A DNA stretch of 36,157 bases from Planctomycetota bacterium (GTDB lineage Bacteria; Planctomycetota; Phycisphaerae; UBA1845), in the NCBI GenBank assembly GCA_024275565.1, contig JAJRYY010000016.1:1-36157 (forward strand), read 5' to 3'. Positions 33,899 through 36,157 of the stretch are shown here, piece after piece. Numbering within the stretch: position 1 is the stretch's first letter; every line of letters starts with the position of its first letter. The notes under the pieces are model-generated. The model made no database searches. It was not told where the DNA came from and saw nothing but the letters and a program-made list of their open reading frames with translations. Position numbers and translations under genes: made by a program.

Positions 33899-35863
33899 TC
33901 AGCCTCCATTGACGAGCGATGCAAGATCTTTGACAACGCTCTTAACCATGTTCGCCTGAGAGGATAATTGTTCAGCAGCGGCCGCAGATTCCTCCGCTCC
34001 CGCAGCATTTTGCTGCGTAACCTTGTCCATCTGCGAGACAGCGGTATTCACCTGATCCACACCCAATGCCTGCTCCTCGCTCGCCTTTGAGATACCATCG
34101 ATCAGATCCGTCACCTTGCTCACATCACCAACAATCGCAGTCAACGCCAGCCCAACTTCGGCAGCAACTTCAGTACCCTCAGACACCCTGCTCACCGAAT
34201 TCGCTATCAACCCGGTGGTTTCGCCAGCAGCCTCCGCTGCACGCTGGGCAAGGTTACGCACTTCGTCAGCGACAACAGCAAACCCCTTGCCATGTTCGCC
34301 AGCACGAGCAGCTTCGACCGCAGCATTCAACGCCAGCAGATTCGTCTGAAATGCAATCTCCTCGATCACCTTGATGATCTTGCTGATCGACCCCGATGAC
34401 TCATTGATCGCCATCATCGCATCATTGAGCTTGTGCATCGTGTCGTCACCAGCTTGAGCAGCCCCTTTCGCGTGAAGGCTCAACTGATTGGCCTCCCTGG
34501 AGTTCGCAGCATTCGTACGCGTCATCGCAGCCATCTCCTCCAGCGCAGCGCTCGTCTCCTCCAGCGAAGACGCCTGCTCGCTGGCACCCTCGGCTAACTG
34601 CTGACTCGAACAGGATACTTGACCCGCAGCGTCATCAACCTGGTCGGCACCTTCATTCAGATCCGCTATGATCCTCGATAGAGGCCCGGTAATACAACGC
34701 TTGATGTAGTATAGAACGCACACAAAAGTGACAACAGCCAACGCAAGGGCACCATACTGCACGTTCTGCATCATCGCGGTACGCGCGTCTGAATTCGCCT
34801 GGAGCAACGTGACCGCTGAGTTCATCTCCTTAAGACACGCCATCCCACGATCCCGGATCGTACGAAGACCACCAACGAATTCGGCGGAACTGTAGTCAAC
34901 ATCAGCCGCACGCGTTGAAAGCACCGCATCCTGCAACTCCTTCCACTGACCAGCCACCACGGCATACTTCGCCTCAATCTCAGGATCCGTATTGGGCGGT
35001 ATGGATACCGGCATCGTCATACCAAGATCTTTATAGGAAGTACCTCCATACCTCAACGCGTCCAAGGTGGTTTCAAAGAGCTTCCGGGTCTTCTCAATGG
35101 TGGCATCACGCGGGGAATCGACAGTTCCCAGCAACTCACTCGCAAGCACCGCATCCTGAGTCACTGGAACCGATACCACCAGAATACCCATCAGTTCGCC
35201 CAGCTTGAAGTCCTTTTTTGGGCTGTCAGGGTGCGCGTTGTGACATGAAACACAGGCAGACGCACCAGCAACATCAGCAGTCGCATATCGAAGCTCAACA
35301 CCCTCACCTGACGCAACCAGCTGTGTATACGGAGTCGCCGGGTCCAGTGACAAGGCGTCCCAGGCATCCAGTGCGCTCGCATCAACAAGACCCTTGCCCT
35401 TGTTGATGTTGTATTTGCTCAGCAGATCGTAACGGTACTTGGCAGATTCACCGAGCGACTGCGAAACTTCACGCACAAAAGTGGCTGGAAGCGGTATCGA
35501 TCCATCGACCTTGTGATAGTCCTCACCTGCCTGAAAATCTGACGACTGCTTCTTGAGCTTGCCGATAACATTCCTGGTGTAATAAATACGGTCTGCAACA
35601 ATCTGAGCGGTCGCGGTGGCAGCACGTTGCCTGGCGGTGGCGATAACCTGACGATCGTTCACCTCGTCGAGAAACTCCTTGTTGAACTTCTGCGTCAGCA
35701 TCCGCTGGCGTCCAGCAAGATTGATGACAAGCCCGTCAGCCTTCTGGCCATTCGTCACCCAGTAGGTAACACCAACGATCCCCACGATCAGCAGCGCAAA
35801 GACTGCCATGATCGAACCAAGACGCACACTCAGGGAAAGCGATCTAGTATGGTTCTTCGCCAT
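33899..35863 (-). CDS. Methyl-accepting chemotaxis protein with periplasmic CxxCH haem-c motif
   Basis: This is a 654-residue chemoreceptor. TM1 is at about 15-36, a periplasmic sensor spans about 37-368, TM2 is at about 370-388 ([16 protein letters not shown]), HAMP follows, and the methyl-accepting domain occupies 450-654. The periplasmic part begins with [12 protein letters not shown], the P-box-like element shared by NarX/NarQ and PilJ sensors. It then has CVSCH (C204, C207, H208), which fits covalent haem c attachment as in Tll0287/DUF3365-type sensors. The signalling hairpin tip reads [19 protein letters not shown]. There is no C-terminal NWETF-like pentapeptide. It probably senses redox state, a gas or an oxyanion. 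ATG 35863 has AAGGAG 8 nt upstream. A 50-codon ORF precedes it on the same strand. Confidence 0.9.
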   Translation of the reverse strand: MAKNHTRSLSLSVRLGSIMAVFALLIVGIVGVTYWVTNGQKADGLVINLAGRQRMLTQKFNKEFLDEVNDRQVIATARQRAATATAQIVADRIYYTRNVIGKLKKQSSDFQAGEDYHKVDGSIPLPATFVREVSQSLGESAKYRYDLLSKYNINKGKGLVDASALDAWDALSLDPATPYTQLVASGEGVELRYATADVAGASACVSCHNAHPDSPKKDFKLGELMGILVVSVPVTQDAVLASELLGTVDSPRDATIEKTRKLFETTLDALRYGGTSYKDLGMTMPVSIPPNTDPEIEAKYAVVAGQWKELQDAVLSTRAADVDYSSAEFVGGLRTIRDRGMACLKEMNSAVTLLQANSDARTAMMQNVQYGALALAVVTFVCVLYYIKRCITGPLSRIIADLNEGADQVDDAAGQVSCSSQQLAEGASEQASSLEETSAALEEMAAMTRTNAANSREANQLSLHAKGAAQAGDDTMHKLNDAMMAINESSGSISKIIKVIEEIAFQTNLLALNAAVEAARAGEHGKGFAVVADEVRNLAQRAAEAAGETTGLIANSVSRVSEGTEVAAEVGLALTAIVGDVSKVTDLIDGISKASEEQALGVDQVNTAVSQMDKVTQQNAAGAEESAAAAEQLSSQANMVKSVVKDLASLVNGG

Positions 35864-35898
35864 CAATATCACTCCTTACTGTAGAGAAAAAATCTCAG

Positions 35899-36051
35899 TC
35901 AATGCTGACCTGCATTCTTGACCACATCCACAGACGCTCCAATATCAGTCTTCCCAATCCCGTTCCTGCTGCACACCGCTGCGAATACAAGATCCCTTCG
36001 TCCCTTCGGCTTGATGATGCGATCGCTGGATACCACAACGGAAAATCGCAT
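35899..36051 (-). CDS. Small basic protein upstream of the chemoreceptor
   Basis: A 50-residue ORF starts at ATG 36051 with AGGAG exactly 8 nt upstream, the same arrangement as the chemoreceptor itself, and ends 35 bp before that gene. The peptide begins MRFSVVVSSDRII, is basic in the middle (KPKGRRD) and has no recognisable domain or signal peptide. Position and ribosome binding site suggest a real gene cotranscribed with the receptor. I do not recognise it. Confidence 0.45.
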   Translation of the reverse strand: MRFSVVVSSDRIIKPKGRRDLVFAAVCSRNGIGKTDIGASVDVVKNAGQH

Positions 36052-36111
36052 GTGTTTTTCTCCTGTGTCCGATAGAAACCACCCGCACAGCCATCAAATG
36101 AAAAAGAAGGT

Positions 36112-36157
36112 AGAGCGAAGCGAACAACACAAAACAGAGCGAAGCGAACAACACAAA
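36112..36157. repeat. 24-nt tandem repeat running off the right edge
   Basis: A 24-nt unit beginning AGAGCGAAGCGAAC starts at 36112 and again at 36136, the second cut by the window end. The array may continue beyond it. It lies upstream of the small basic ORF. Confidence 0.8.

Noticed and set aside
35945-36154. 69-residue minus ORF beginning in the 24-nt repeat
   Set aside because: Its hydrophobic start derives from the repeat. The overlapping 50-codon ORF in another frame has a proper ribosome binding site.

Overview
The window reads as chromosomal DNA of a free-living, chemotactic, signalling-rich Gram-negative-type bacterium, most likely a planctomycete (Phycisphaerae-like) or another PVC relative. 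The hints are lipoproteins with lipobox cysteines, a very large secreted protein ending in a dockerin-like EF-hand pair, an archaeal-type (DacZ-like) diadenylate cyclase, and a split rpsP-trmD-rplS locus without rimM. This assignment is inference; no rRNA or other marker is present. I see no tRNA, rRNA, CRISPR array, insertion sequence or prophage.

Layout. 0.2-4.7 kb: amino-acid and acyl-CoA catabolism (a methionine gamma-lyase-like enzyme, a hemerythrin-like protein, an HMG-CoA lyase homologue divergent from an enoyl-CoA hydratase, the last two fitting leucine breakdown). 5.0-8.5 kb: a 1161-residue secreted protein. 8.9-11.8 kb: glutamate dehydrogenase, an intrinsic terminator, then tyrosine phenol-lyase. 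11.8-14.3 kb: a DMT/EamA transporter and a VWA-domain lipoprotein, both on the minus strand. 14.6-16.8 kb: an A/T-rich, probably curved intergenic stretch and mnmG (gidA). 16.8-21.1 kb: a long leader with 18-nt repeats, then a three-gene signalling cassette (HTH-receiver, HDOD-histidine kinase, degenerate receiver). 21.2-24.1 kb: a diadenylate cyclase divergent from an exported protein with an AMMECR1-like domain. 24.2-27.3 kb: minus-strand housekeeping cluster rpsP-trmD-rplS-yraN-tatD. 27.6-29.3 kb: a PafA-type alkaline phosphatase. 29.3-30.1 kb: gene-poor. 30.1-33.7 kb: a 1189-residue HDOD-REC-GGDEF-REC-GAF-HD-GYP protein. 33.9-36.1 kb: a chemoreceptor with a CxxCH haem-c motif, preceded by a new 50-codon ORF with a strong ribosome binding site.

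Two themes stand out. First, signalling: c-di-AMP synthesis, a protein with both c-di-GMP synthesis and hydrolysis modules, a HDOD-coupled two-component cassette and a possible redox chemoreceptor lie within 19 kb. Second, short tandem repeats occur throughout. Units inside genes are 15, 18 or 21 nt long and preserve frame, whereas units between genes or across stop codons are commonly 14, 17, 19, 20 or 24 nt. Repeats have inserted low-complexity peptides even into TrmD and the histidine kinase.
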